64,000 nt of DNA from JBGSMF01 sp964651475. GTDB taxonomy: Bacteria; Chloroflexota; Anaerolineae; Fen-1058. Position 1 is the stretch's first letter, and every line of letters starts with the position of its first letter. A program made the translations under genes and the position numbers. Below, piece by piece: positions 22,857 through 31,320 of the stretch. Location of the stretch: NCBI GenBank assembly GCA_964651475.1, contig CAZYXV010000002.1:62001-126000 (forward strand), given 5' to 3'. A model generated the notes under the pieces. That model searched no databases. It was not told the DNA's origin and saw only the letters and a program-made list of their open reading frames with translations.

Positions 22857-24107
22857 CTATTCCGCACTGATTTGAAAATCCAGCGGAAGCATTTCCAAGA
22901 ACGAACTGCCGCGCTTGAGCGGCAGGGAATCGCCATCCGCAAAGGAAAACGTCAGCATATCAGAAGGCTGCTTGCGATTCCACACTCCTTCAAACAGTTG
23001 CCCGTCGCGGAAAACCATCGCCTTGCCGCCGGGCTGGTTGGGGTCCACATTCCAAAGCTGAATCTGCCGGGAGTAGTGGCCCGCCGCGTTGCACGCTGCC
23101 TCAAAGCCCACGTTATCCTCCTTGATCTGGCAATCAATCACGTGAGGCGCAAACACCAGAATGACATTTGCAAACGCCAACTGCTGGCTCGTCGCGGCGG
23201 CTGTGTGCGGAACGCCGTTAATCGAGCGGAAATATTTGCCGGCGCTGGCGTCGTACGTCCACTTGGTTTGCTCGGCCCAATCCCCCGCAGACGCCGGGAT
23301 GACGAGTTTGGCCGCCGCCTGCCCGGCGCGCGTGGGCGCATCAGAAAAGGCCAGCCCGTGCAAGTCCTGCCGGGTGTTATCCAGGCCGTGTGTATCGGCC
23401 CACTTCCACAACAACGCTGGCTTGGCGAACAAGGTATGCTCGAACGGCTTGTCACCTTGCGGAATGCGCGCATAGGGATCGCCCGATTCCGGCACGCCAA
23501 AATCAGGCGACATGATGCGGTCAAAGAAATTCGATTCCCGGAACCTCAGCTTCAATCCGCCGCTTGAGCCGGAATAAGCAAAAAAGCTCTTGTACATCTG
23601 GGGGATTTCCAGATCGAGATAGCGCCCGCTGCGCACCGAGCCGGCCAGATCGGGCGTCTGCCCGTAAAACACTGCCGTAAAGCGCGTTACGCCGCCTTCG
23701 GCCGGGTGCTCGAACACCAGGTCAGCCTGGCCCAATCCGTGCTGCGGGCGAACGAGCGGTGGATAGTTGGAAATCTTGACAGCCAATGGCCGGCGGTTGA
23801 GCACGGCGGGATCGGCTGCCTTTTCGCCGGTGAGTGGATTTACATCCGGCGGAAACTCGGTCTGCACTCGCGCGTCTGGCGTAGACGTGAGAGTAGCCGC
23901 CATCACCGGCGTCGGCGTGGCAGCCTGGATAGGCGCAGGCGTGGTGGGCAAATTGGTCGGGTTGACTGAGCGCGGTGTGCGTGTGGGAGTGGGCGTCGGC
24001 GGAGGCGTGGGCGACTGGCAAGCCGGCAATATCCACATCCCAACAATAATGACGCCAATGACCGGCAACAGCCACCGGCCAGGTTGCTCGAGAAAGCGAG
24101 TCTTCAT
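22857..24107 (-). CDS. DUF3048 domain lipoprotein (YerB-like)
   Basis: A 416-residue secreted lipoprotein. The N-terminus has a basic start, a hydrophobic stretch (LLPVIGVIIVGMWIL) and a lipobox LPAC at about residue 30. A Pro/Thr-rich linker (30-75) tethers the protein outside the membrane. The DUF3048 domain starts at about residue 88 (NPLTGEKAADPAVLNRRPLA) and includes RPQHGLGQADLVFE, GGVTRF and SVRSGR. Members are widespread in Firmicutes and Chloroflexota with no settled function. It is monocistronic, convergent with the methyltransferase and divergent from the DUF4388 gene. Confidence 0.85.
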   Translation of the reverse strand: MKTRFLEQPGRWLLPVIGVIIVGMWILPACQSPTPPPTPTPTRTPRSVNPTNLPTTPAPIQAATPTPVMAATLTSTPDARVQTEFPPDVNPLTGEKAADPAVLNRRPLAVKISNYPPLVRPQHGLGQADLVFEHPAEGGVTRFTAVFYGQTPDLAGSVRSGRYLDLEIPQMYKSFFAYSGSSGGLKLRFRESNFFDRIMSPDFGVPESGDPYARIPQGDKPFEHTLFAKPALLWKWADTHGLDNTRQDLHGLAFSDAPTRAGQAAAKLVIPASAGDWAEQTKWTYDASAGKYFRSINGVPHTAAATSQQLAFANVILVFAPHVIDCQIKEDNVGFEAACNAAGHYSRQIQLWNVDPNQPGGKAMVFRDGQLFEGVWNRKQPSDMLTFSFADGDSLPLKRGSSFLEMLPLDFQISAE

Positions 24108-24188
24108 ATAGTCTAAACCTCCAAGTATTTACAGATCGGGAATTCGAGGCCCCCCGTTTTTTTCCTCTGATTGAACCGTATGGAGGCT

Positions 24189-24194
24189 ATTATA
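24189..24194 (-). promoter_or_regulatory. Likely -10 box of the DUF3048 gene
   Basis: TATAAT on the minus strand, about 80 bases before the start codon. No clear -35 at normal spacing. The divergent gap 24108-24406 holds this box, the strong plus-strand promoter at 24236-24264 and a long AT-rich leader (to 24406), and nothing else that I recognise. Confidence 0.4.
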
Positions 24195-24235
24195 CACCAT
24201 CACCTATCAGAACGATTTGCCAACTTGCGTTTCGT

Positions 24236-24264
24236 TTGACTTGCATACAGAGACAGAGTATAAT
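24236..24264 (+). promoter_or_regulatory. Promoter of the DUF4388-GTPase-Roadblock genes
   Basis: TTGACT at 24236-24241 and TATAAT at 24259-24264 with a 17-base spacer. The predicted leader is about 135 bases long. It is the only strong promoter I see ahead of the 18-kb block of signalling genes. Confidence 0.75.
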
Positions 24265-24406
24265 TTGCTCAGGTGAGGTAATGCACCCACGGTTGTAGCG
24301 CGCCTGGTGTGATAACGTGGGCAACTCACCCGGGCGGAATCGTCGAATAACAATTATTCTACCTAGTTATTATATATCTAAGCAGTGGTGTACAAGGCGG
24401 GGCACA

Positions 24407-25234
24407 ATGGCTTTAAAAGGCAATCTACGCGATTTCAGTACCACGCAACTGCTCAACCTGGTTAACCTGGCTCGCAAGACGGGCACCTTGACCATCGAAA
24501 GCAAAGGGAGTGCAGTTCAAGTATGCTTCAAAGAAGGCAAGCTGATTTACGCCGCAACCAGCGGCGGCGATGGGCGCCTGTCTGAAATCCTTCTGCGAGC
24601 GACCAAGTTAACCGAAGAGCAGGCGCGTACCATTCGTGAGCGGGCCGATACAAGAGATGACAAGACGTTAGCCGTCATGCTTATGCAAGCCGGCTACGTG
24701 ACGCAGAACGACATCATCAAGAGCGTACGCGATTACACACTCGACATTGTGTATCGGCTGTTCGGTTGGGCAGATGGAGTATTTCGTTTCGAGCCTACCT
24801 TATTGCCGGCCGAAGACAGAATCACCGTTCCAATTGACCTGGAAAATGTCATCATGGAGGGCAGTCGGCGACTCAAAGAGTTTGAACGACTACAAGAAGA
24901 ATTGCCCGATTTGGATATGATGTTGCGCTTTACCGACCGACCGGACGCACGGTTAAGGAATATCAGCTTGAGCGTTGAAGAGTGGCGGGTGATTTCATTC
25001 ATCAAGCCCAGCAACACCATCAGGCAAATTGCTCAGTCCAACAATATGAGTGAGTTCCAAATTCGCAAGATTGTGTACGGCATGCTTCAAGCGGGTCTGG
25101 TCGAGCTCGTTCGGACAGAAGGCATGCCCAAGGCGCCGCCCAAACCGGGTGAGCCGGCGCCGCGGGTTCCAACGGCTCCGGCCGTCAAGCGTTCGGTCGT
25201 GACGCGGTTGATTGATCGAATCAGGCAATTATAA
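24407..25234 (+). CDS. DUF4388 domain protein (PatA N-terminal-like)
   Basis: A 275-residue cytoplasmic protein. Residues 1-110 form a DUF4388 domain (MALKGNLRDFSTTQLLNLVN, GTLTIESKG, FKEGKLIYA), a family found in PatA-like regulators and near GTPase/Roadblock genes. Residues 160-240 look like a winged-helix segment (SLSVEEWRVISFI, IRQIAQSNNMSEFQIRKIVY). The tail is Pro-rich and ends in a basic helix. Its neighbours, an MglA-like GTPase and a Roadblock protein, suggest a role as effector or scaffold for GTPase switching. ATG 24407 fits the family start; upstream codons lie in the leader. Confidence 0.85.
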   Translation: MALKGNLRDFSTTQLLNLVNLARKTGTLTIESKGSAVQVCFKEGKLIYAATSGGDGRLSEILLRATKLTEEQARTIRERADTRDDKTLAVMLMQAGYVTQNDIIKSVRDYTLDIVYRLFGWADGVFRFEPTLLPAEDRITVPIDLENVIMEGSRRLKEFERLQEELPDLDMMLRFTDRPDARLRNISLSVEEWRVISFIKPSNTIRQIAQSNNMSEFQIRKIVYGMLQAGLVELVRTEGMPKAPPKPGEPAPRVPTAPAVKRSVVTRLIDRIRQL

Positions 25235-25277
25235 GGATTACTCCCCATGGCATCCCCCTACGGAGGCATTAAGGCCC

Positions 25278-25817
25278 ATGCAAACAGTTAAGATTGTAGT
25301 GACAGGTCCGTTTTCGGCTGGCAAAACTGAATTTATCCGTACCATCAGTGAAATAGACGTGGTGTCTACTGAGCGCAAAATCTCGAGCGAAGCGGAAAAG
25401 ATCAAAGAGTCCACAACCGTGGCAATGGACTTTGGACGCATCACAGTAGACGAAGATCTGGTGCTTTATTTGTTTGGCACGCCTGGCCAGAGGCGGTTCG
25501 ATTTCATGTGGGAAATTTTGTCTGAGGGTATGCTCGGCTTCGTCGTCGTCGTAGATAGCACCCGCCCCGAGACATTCCGCGAGGCCCGCAGCATCCTGGA
25601 TACGTTCCGCGGCTACGCCGCCACGCCGTACGTTGTGGCGGCCAACAAGCAAGATTGCGAAGATGCTTGGGGCACCGACGACTTGCGCATCGCGCTCAAG
25701 ATAGACGGCAATATCAAGCTACTGCCGTGCGTGGCTGTAGATAAGGAAAGCGTCAAAAAAATCTTGCTCGAGCTGCTCTATTCAATTCTAGAACGGATGG
25801 ACGAACAATCTGCGTAA
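25278..25817 (+). CDS. MglA/CvnD-like small GTPase
   Basis: A 179-residue Ras-like GTPase. The P-loop is GPFSAGKT (residues 10-17), the switch II motif is FGTPGQRRF in place of the eukaryotic DxxGQ, and NKQD is the guanine-recognition motif. The FGTPGQ form is typical of bacterial GTPases such as CvnD of actinobacterial conservons and relatives of MglA, which act with Roadblock/LC7 proteins as switch and GAP. Here the DUF4388 gene is upstream and a Roadblock gene is downstream, as in such modules. RBS GGAGG lies slightly far upstream (about 11 bases). Confidence 0.9.
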   Translation: MQTVKIVVTGPFSAGKTEFIRTISEIDVVSTERKISSEAEKIKESTTVAMDFGRITVDEDLVLYLFGTPGQRRFDFMWEILSEGMLGFVVVVDSTRPETFREARSILDTFRGYAATPYVVAANKQDCEDAWGTDDLRIALKIDGNIKLLPCVAVDKESVKKILLELLYSILERMDEQSA

Positions 25818-25867
25818 AGATAAGGAAAAGCGGCAACCACACCGTTCTTGGGCGATTATTTGAAAAA

Positions 25868-25895
25868 TTGCATTTCTGTGTCAGAATTGTAATCT
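25868..25895 (+). promoter_or_regulatory. Weak promoter candidate ahead of the Roadblock gene
   Basis: TTGCAT (25868-25873), 16-base spacer, TAATCT (25890-25895), in an AT-rich 135-base gap. Only a partial consensus match. Confidence 0.35.
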
Positions 25896-25952
25896 TACGG
25901 TAGCGTACTTTGCGCTAAAATCATTCTAGGGCATCTGCGCGGGGAGTCCCAC

Positions 25953-26324
25953 ATGCCGCAAAAATTTAAACAAGCTGCGCTCGAGCAGGTGTTAAAAGAC
26001 TTGTGTAAGCGCGGAAGCTTTCAGACAGCGGCCATTGCATCTGCCAACGGGTTACTCGTCGCCAGTGCAGGTCCAGAAGCCGAATTGATGGCGGCTGTCG
26101 CGGCCAATTTATCTACGATGGTGGAGCGGCTGTCGCGCCTGGATCCGGTAAATGAGATTGTGATTTGCGGTCAAACAGGCTATCAATTGGTGTGCCGTTA
26201 TTTCACCAGCCGGGGCGACGCGCTCATTTTGATTGTGTTGTTGCGCGCTGGCTCAGCCTATCGTCAGCGCGTGGGGTGGGCCGTGCGCCGGTTGCAGGCG
26301 GTGTGGGAAAAACCGCTGCCCTGA
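25953..26324 (+). CDS. Roadblock/LC7 domain protein (MglB-like)
   Basis: A 123-residue protein with one Roadblock/LC7 domain: an N-terminal helix (FKQAALEQVLKDLCKRG), strand pair FQTAAIASANGLLVASAG, a long helix (LMAAVAANLSTMVERLSRL) and the final strands. Such proteins dimerise and act as GTPase-activating proteins or platforms for MglA-like GTPases. The GTPase gene is the immediate neighbour 135 bases upstream, so a functional pair is likely. Confidence 0.85.
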   Translation: MPQKFKQAALEQVLKDLCKRGSFQTAAIASANGLLVASAGPEAELMAAVAANLSTMVERLSRLDPVNEIVICGQTGYQLVCRYFTSRGDALILIVLLRAGSAYRQRVGWAVRRLQAVWEKPLP

Positions 26325-26384
26325 ACCAGGTGTCGTGTGAGGTCTGAAGAAGCAGATGGGGGAGGCACCCGTACGCCGCCCCAA

Positions 26385-26412
26385 AGGTGGTCACCACAGT
26401 GTGAGACCACCT
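26385..26412 (+). other. Hairpin in the Roadblock-hydrolase gap
   Basis: AGGTGGTC (26385-26392) pairs with GACCACCT (26405-26412) across a 12-base loop; a second GC-rich stem (GGCGG with CCGCC, about 26421-26450) follows. No U-run, so not an intrinsic terminator. The 174-base gap is otherwise without a gene. Confidence 0.4.
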
Positions 26413-26498
26413 GGTGGCCCGGCGGGGCCGTTTCCCCGTGATGCCGCCGGATTCCTCTACGCGTTGGTGTGGCGCTGGCAATTCAATATGAGGGGATC

Positions 26499-27284
26499 GT
26501 GAGTTCAATCGTCACTCCACAGGGCATTGTGCATTACGAGGCCTATGGGCGCGGGCAGCCCGTGATCTTGCTGCACGGTTGGATAAATTCCTGGGGCGTG
26601 TGGCAAGACTCTATGATGGCAATTGCAGACAGAGGACGTTACAAAGTATATGCGCTCGATTTTTGGGGGTTTGGCGAGTCGGCCAAATCCAGCGCCCTGC
26701 CTTTCCAGGTATCCTCATACGTCCAAATGGTGGATCAATTTATGGAACGCCTGGGGATTCTCAGGGCGCCCGTGTTTGGACATTCAATGGGAGGGACGGT
26801 AGCGCTGAGCCTGGCATTGGAACAACCAGATAAAATACCCAAAGTAGCAGTGGTAGGGTCGCCTATTGATGGCCGGTCACTGCATCTTTTCCTCAAAATG
26901 GGTGGTGTGGGTTGGATTGCTCGTTTTATATGGCGTTTCCCGATCCTTCTCAACGTGGTGATTCGGATGGTATTGGTTTATGATACAGACAAGGTAAAGA
27001 AAATGATTCTTCACGATGTATCCCAAACCAGCACCGAATCATTTTTCCGCAGCATCGGCGACTTGCACCATACCGACCTGCGGCCACGCATCCCACACAT
27101 CCGCATACCGGCCCTGGGCGTATTTGGTGAAAGAGACATTATTGTCAATCCGGGGCAATCGCGCGTCTTGGCCGGCGGAGTACCCCACGCGCGCGTGATC
27201 ATGTTTAAACAATCCGGGCATTTTCCAATGCTGGACGAACCAGACAGCTTTAATGAAGCGCTGCTAGATTTTCTCAAGCTTTAG
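26499..27284 (+). CDS. Alpha/beta hydrolase (intact catalytic triad)
   Basis: A 261-residue soluble alpha/beta hydrolase. The nucleophile elbow is GHSMGG, the acid lies in GERDIIV, and the histidine in SGHFPMLDEP, so the Ser-Asp-His triad is complete. The oxyanion region is LLHGWINSWGVW. The start at GTG 26499 is chosen because it follows AGGGG and aligns exactly with the start of the paralogue at 42155 (MSxI....G.VHYEA.GRG.PVI). Substrate is unknown; it could be an esterase or thioesterase. It lies between the Roadblock gene and the V4R gene. Confidence 0.88.
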   Translation: MSSIVTPQGIVHYEAYGRGQPVILLHGWINSWGVWQDSMMAIADRGRYKVYALDFWGFGESAKSSALPFQVSSYVQMVDQFMERLGILRAPVFGHSMGGTVALSLALEQPDKIPKVAVVGSPIDGRSLHLFLKMGGVGWIARFIWRFPILLNVVIRMVLVYDTDKVKKMILHDVSQTSTESFFRSIGDLHHTDLRPRIPHIRIPALGVFGERDIIVNPGQSRVLAGGVPHARVIMFKQSGHFPMLDEPDSFNEALLDFLKL

Positions 27285-27313
27285 CTATTGGATAGCGCAA
27301 GAAATCAGGTTGC

Positions 27314-27937
27314 ATGAGTGATAGTGTATATTATTACCCCAATAAAATGGGGCGCATTATTCTCTTGGCGATGGAAGAGGTGATGGGACGCAACGGCGTC
27401 AATGCTGTGCTAAACCTGGCGCGCCTCCAATACCTGATTAACAACTATCCACCCAATAATTTTGACCGGCAGGTAAAATTCGAAGAGGTATCTGGCATTC
27501 AGCGGGCGCTGGAAGAGATGTATGGGCCGCGCGGCGCGCGCGGCCTGGCCTTGCGCGCTGGGCGGGCCTGCTTCAAGTACGGATTGCGCGAATTCGGGCC
27601 GGTGCTGGGCATCGCCGACCTGGCATCTCGAATGTTGCCGCTCGAGACAAAAGTCAAAATAGGCGTCGAGGTCTTTTCAGAGACCTTTAACAAGTTTAGC
27701 GATCAGGTTGTGCGCCTGAGCGAAGATGACGATCACTTTATCTGGGTGATTGAGCGCTGCCCGGTGTGCTGGGAACGCCGCGCCAGCGAGCCATGTTGCC
27801 ATTTGGCGGTAGGTATTTTGCAAGAATCCGCTTATTGGGTGAGTAATGGTAAAAACTTTCAGATTGAAGAGACACAGTGTATTGCGGCAGGCGATCCGAT
27901 TTGCTCGTTTAACATTGGCAAACGTCCATTGGATTGA
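27314..27937 (+). CDS. V4R (4-vinyl reductase / hydrocarbon-binding) domain protein
   Basis: A 207-residue protein. The C-terminal half is a V4R domain: FSETFNKFSDQVVRLSEDDD, CPVCWER, EPCCHLAVGILQESAYWVS and the end motif CIAAGDPICSFNI. V4R domains occur in BchJ and, as sensory modules, in XylR/DmpR-type regulators, where they bind small hydrophobic compounds. The N-terminal part (residues 1-100, GRIILLAMEEVMGRNGVNAV) is helical and resembles the dimerising region of such proteins. The next genes encode a beta-helix protein and an acyl-ACP reductase homologue, hinting at a lipid-like ligand. Confidence 0.82.
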   Translation: MSDSVYYYPNKMGRIILLAMEEVMGRNGVNAVLNLARLQYLINNYPPNNFDRQVKFEEVSGIQRALEEMYGPRGARGLALRAGRACFKYGLREFGPVLGIADLASRMLPLETKVKIGVEVFSETFNKFSDQVVRLSEDDDHFIWVIERCPVCWERRASEPCCHLAVGILQESAYWVSNGKNFQIEETQCIAAGDPICSFNIGKRPLD

Positions 27938-27964
27938 ATGACCGGATTAAAAGTGTAAAACCGT

Positions 27965-29236
27965 ATGCGTAGAATTGTAATTCCCGATAAGCACAATATC
28001 GAGCCTTTCAACGAGCCTGCGCGTGATTTGCGCGTGATGAACAAGACGCTGTGGCTCAATCAGCGCGATGTGCTATCTCAGTATTGCAAAGAGGAAAGGC
28101 CGGACATAGACACGTTGGAAAAAATGCCGGACGAACGTATAGAGACGATTGTCTACCGCGACAACCTTTACTTCGATCAAGAGTTTATTGATACGTTCAT
28201 CCAAAAGGCCAGGCAGCAAGGTAAAGCCTGCCGGGTAGCGTTTTCGCTGGACGACAAAGCCATCGTCCATCACGCACTCCAACTTCAACGCGGCATCCAC
28301 CGCGAGGGAGACGTATACGTCGCCGATCTGTGGTATTTTCCTTTTGGAAAAGACTTGATGAATATCCGGCCTCTAGTGATAGACACTGATGCCAAGGAAC
28401 ATGGCTATTATCGAGTGCCCAGTTACATGGCCAACGAGTCAGGCGACCTGACCTATTGGGTGCCGCGCAGGGCCTTTATATCCGTCGAACATTGGGTTCA
28501 CCTGTACGTTGCCAATAGTATCTTTGGATTGTTTGCGCGCGGGTTTCGCTCCGAGGAGCGCCTCAAACACGACCTGGGCTTCAAGATGCGCGGCTTGTGG
28601 CGCGCCATGCTGGAGCGCCGCCACGTGCTGCGCAGCTCGGTGGCCGTGACAGTTGGCAAAGGCACCATTATTGACCCCGCCGCGACGATTATTGGCCGCA
28701 CCACCATTGGCGAAAACTGCTTTATCAATGCCGGCGTGGTGATTGACAACTGCCTCATCGGCGATCATGTCAACCTGGGGCAAGATGTGCAACTATCACT
28801 CTCGGTCGTGTGCGACCGGTGCTTTCTGCCATTCCGCGCCTCGCTGTTCATGACGACGTTGATGGAAAACTCGATTGTGGCTCAGAACACATGCTTGCAG
28901 ATGTGCGTGGTAGGGCGCGATACATTCATCGGAGCCGGCAACACGTTTACGGATTACAACTTGCTGGCAGACCCCATCAAGGTCTTTAACCGCGACGAGC
29001 TGGTCAAGCTGGATATGCCCGTCTTGGGCGGGTGCGTGGGACATAACTGCCGGCTCGGTTCCGGGTTGATCATTTACCCGGCGCGCATGGTCGAATCAGA
29101 CGTCATTCTGTTTGCGTCACCAGAACGCCGGGTGATCCCCAAGAATGTGAAATATCAAGACAGCGATCATCTCAAGCTCAAAGATGGAGCGAGCAAGCAC
29201 CCGCGCGACTATGATCCGTCCAAACAACGCTGGTGA
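27965..29236 (+). CDS. Left-handed beta-helix (hexapeptide repeat) protein
   Basis: A 423-residue protein. Residues 230-400 have imperfect hexapeptide repeats typical of a left-handed beta-helix (VGKGTIIDPAATIIGRTTIG, ENCFINAGVVIDN, IGDHVNLGQDV, then FIGAGNTFTDYN). The N-terminal 220 residues have no clear domain, though the fold is reminiscent of sugar-nucleotide transferase partners; no nucleotide-binding motif is convincing. Acyl- or acetyltransferase activity is possible. Its stop overlaps the next start by 4 bases (GTGA at 29233-29236), so it is probably co-translated with the acyl-ACP reductase homologue. Confidence 0.78.
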   Translation: MRRIVIPDKHNIEPFNEPARDLRVMNKTLWLNQRDVLSQYCKEERPDIDTLEKMPDERIETIVYRDNLYFDQEFIDTFIQKARQQGKACRVAFSLDDKAIVHHALQLQRGIHREGDVYVADLWYFPFGKDLMNIRPLVIDTDAKEHGYYRVPSYMANESGDLTYWVPRRAFISVEHWVHLYVANSIFGLFARGFRSEERLKHDLGFKMRGLWRAMLERRHVLRSSVAVTVGKGTIIDPAATIIGRTTIGENCFINAGVVIDNCLIGDHVNLGQDVQLSLSVVCDRCFLPFRASLFMTTLMENSIVAQNTCLQMCVVGRDTFIGAGNTFTDYNLLADPIKVFNRDELVKLDMPVLGGCVGHNCRLGSGLIIYPARMVESDVILFASPERRVIPKNVKYQDSDHLKLKDGASKHPRDYDPSKQRW

Positions 29237-30381
29237 GTGACCTGATGGATAATTTTGCATTTATCATCCACCCAATTGATCCAAAGCGCGATGTGGAACG
29301 CAAATATCCATTGCTAGGCAAGGTATTGCCCACCTCGCTGATCAATCTATTTTCAGGTTACTGGCCGCCGGTGTACATTTCACACATTACGGGCATCCGG
29401 TCGGCAGCCACCGGCAAAGAAATCGAGGGATGGTTTGTGGCGTGCCCGTACACGCCGCAGCGCATGATGACATTGCCCGTAAACAAGGTGTACAATAAAA
29501 TCATCCAGACCGGACGCCTGGCCGAAAGGCTGGGCGCCAAGTTACTGGGGCTGGGCGCATTCACGTCGGTTGTGGGCGACGCTGGGGTAACCATCAGCCA
29601 AGGACTTGACCTGGCCGTGACCACCGGCGATAGCTACACCGTGGCTATTGCCGTGATGGCCGTCAAAGAAGCCGCTCGCCGGCTGGAAATTGACCTGCGC
29701 AGCGCCACCGCCGCCGTCGTCGGCGCGTCGGGCGCCATTGGCGGCGTGTGCGCCGAATTGCTGGCGCACGATGTGCCAGAGATGATTTTGATCGGACGAC
29801 AGATCGAGCGCCTAGGACCCATCCAGGCGCGGGTAGAAGCCGCCGGCGCGCGCACTCAGCTGACGACTGACATTATGACCCTGCGTCAAGCCGATCTGGT
29901 CATCACCGTTACCAATGCATTGGAGACCATCATTCACCCCCAACATCTCAAGCCGGGGGCAGTGGTGTGCGACGTAGCCCGCCCGCGAGATGTGTCGCGC
30001 GCAGTGGTACAAGAGCGAGACGACGTGCTGGTGATTGAGGGGGGCATGGTACAAGTGCCCGGCGACGTAGACTTTCATTTTGACTTTGGCTTTCCGCCGC
30101 GCATGGCGTATGCCTGCATGGCCGAGACTATGACACTGGCGCTGGAAGGCCGTTACGAACACTATACGCTCGGCAAACACATTCAGATTGACAAAGTGCG
30201 TGAAATCACTGCCCTGGCCGACAAGCACGGCTTCCGCTTGGGCGGCTTTCGGAGTTTTGAGCGGGCTGTGCCTGAAGAACACGTTGAGCGCGTTCGCTCC
30301 CAAGCCCGACGCGCTCGCCGGTCTGCCTCTTGCCCGCCGCAGACCCAGGTGGAGCAAGCTTCCGGGAAAGAAACCGACTAA
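29233..30381 (+). CDS. Acyl-ACP reductase (AAR)-like dehydrogenase
   Basis: A 382-residue homologue of the cyanobacterial long-chain acyl-ACP reductase, which makes fatty aldehydes with NADPH. Shared landmarks: SAATGKEIEGWFV, LGAFTSVVGD (cyanobacterial GGFTSI), TTGDSYTVA (TTGNTHTAY), Rossmann motif VVGASGAIGG (163-172), and YACMAETM, whose C295 matches the catalytic cysteine C294 in FACFAEAM. The C-terminal 40 residues are extra and basic/Ser-rich. No aldehyde-deformylating oxygenase gene is nearby, so the aldehyde, if made, has another fate. GTG 29233 overlaps the previous gene; ATG 29245 is an alternative start. Confidence 0.8.
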   Translation: MSDLMDNFAFIIHPIDPKRDVERKYPLLGKVLPTSLINLFSGYWPPVYISHITGIRSAATGKEIEGWFVACPYTPQRMMTLPVNKVYNKIIQTGRLAERLGAKLLGLGAFTSVVGDAGVTISQGLDLAVTTGDSYTVAIAVMAVKEAARRLEIDLRSATAAVVGASGAIGGVCAELLAHDVPEMILIGRQIERLGPIQARVEAAGARTQLTTDIMTLRQADLVITVTNALETIIHPQHLKPGAVVCDVARPRDVSRAVVQERDDVLVIEGGMVQVPGDVDFHFDFGFPPRMAYACMAETMTLALEGRYEHYTLGKHIQIDKVREITALADKHGFRLGGFRSFERAVPEEHVERVRSQARRARRSASCPPQTQVEQASGKETD

Positions 30382-30401
30382 ACGTTCGACGGAGGTTGAT
30401 T

Positions 30402-31283
30402 ATGAGTAAAGGTCGTATCCTGGTCGTCGAAGATGATGTAGACATCTCGAACATGTTGCGCATTTATTTCTCTTCGCAAGGCTATGAAACGACTGTAGCC
30501 GGGCGTGGCCGTGAAGCGCTCGACCGGTGCAAACAGCAATTGCCGCACGTCGTCGTGCTGGATATTATGCTGCCGGATATTGACGGCTACGAAGTCTGCA
30601 CACAGTTGCGCACAAATCTTAGAACCAGCCACATTCCCATCATCTTCTTGACCCAAAAAGACGAGCGGTCAGACAAGATTGCTGGCCTGGAACTGGGCGC
30701 CGACGATTATATCACCAAGCCGTTTGACATTGAAGAATTGCGCCTGCGCGTGCAGGGCGCCATTCGCCGCGCCGAGCGCGAGAGCCTGACCAATCCGACG
30801 ACGGGATTGCCCAGCGGCAAGTTGATCGAAGAACAATTGCGGCTGTTGATGCGCAAAAAGGGGTGGGGGCTGTTGTACATCGGTATCTCTAACCTCGACC
30901 CATTCAACGACAAGTATGGGTTTGTCGCGGGCGACGAGGTATTGCGCTTTGCAGCCTTGTTGTTGGGCGAGACGGTGGACCAGCTAGGCACGCCCGAAGA
31001 CTTTATCGGCCACGTGGGAGGCGACGATTTTATCATCATCACCGTGCAAGACAAAGCCCAGGCAACGGCCGACGCACTATCCAAGCGCTTTAGCGCAGAG
31101 GTGGCCACCCATTACGATTTCAAGGATCGCCAGGCAGGAGCCCTGGTCTATAACGATCAAAAATATCCGTTTATGAAATTAGCCATCGGCCTGGTGACTT
31201 CGGCGACGTTAGAGTTCGCCGATATTCGCGAGATCACCGAATCGGCCGCCGAGGCGCGCCGGCGGGCTGCCCTGGGAGCATAG
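30402..31283 (+). CDS. Response regulator with degenerate GGDEF domain
   Basis: A 293-residue two-domain regulator. The receiver domain (1-125) has EDD (10-12), phospho-acceptor aspartate in VVLDIMLPDIDG and the conserved lysine in ITKPFD. The second domain follows the GGDEF layout (TGLPSGKLIEEQL, FNDKYGFVAGDEVL) but the signature reads GGDDF and the usual N-x-D residues are altered. Diguanylate cyclase activity is therefore doubtful. RBS GGAGG (30391-30395). It is 20 bases behind the AAR-like gene and may receive phosphate from the giant kinase downstream. Confidence 0.85.
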   Translation: MSKGRILVVEDDVDISNMLRIYFSSQGYETTVAGRGREALDRCKQQLPHVVVLDIMLPDIDGYEVCTQLRTNLRTSHIPIIFLTQKDERSDKIAGLELGADDYITKPFDIEELRLRVQGAIRRAERESLTNPTTGLPSGKLIEEQLRLLMRKKGWGLLYIGISNLDPFNDKYGFVAGDEVLRFAALLLGETVDQLGTPEDFIGHVGGDDFIIITVQDKAQATADALSKRFSAEVATHYDFKDRQAGALVYNDQKYPFMKLAIGLVTSATLEFADIREITESAAEARRRAALGA

Positions 31284-31320
31284 CTGCTCCGAGAGCATAA
31301 CCAGGCCAGAGGAATTTCGC

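Noticed and set aside
22842..23567. Plus-strand frame of 241 codons opposite the DUF3048 gene
   Set aside because: The minus strand encodes a lipoprotein with signal peptide and family motifs; the plus frame has none.
26385..26450. Riboswitch (c-di-GMP type) in the Roadblock-hydrolase gap
   Set aside because: Two stems are present but no conserved aptamer sequence that I recognise.
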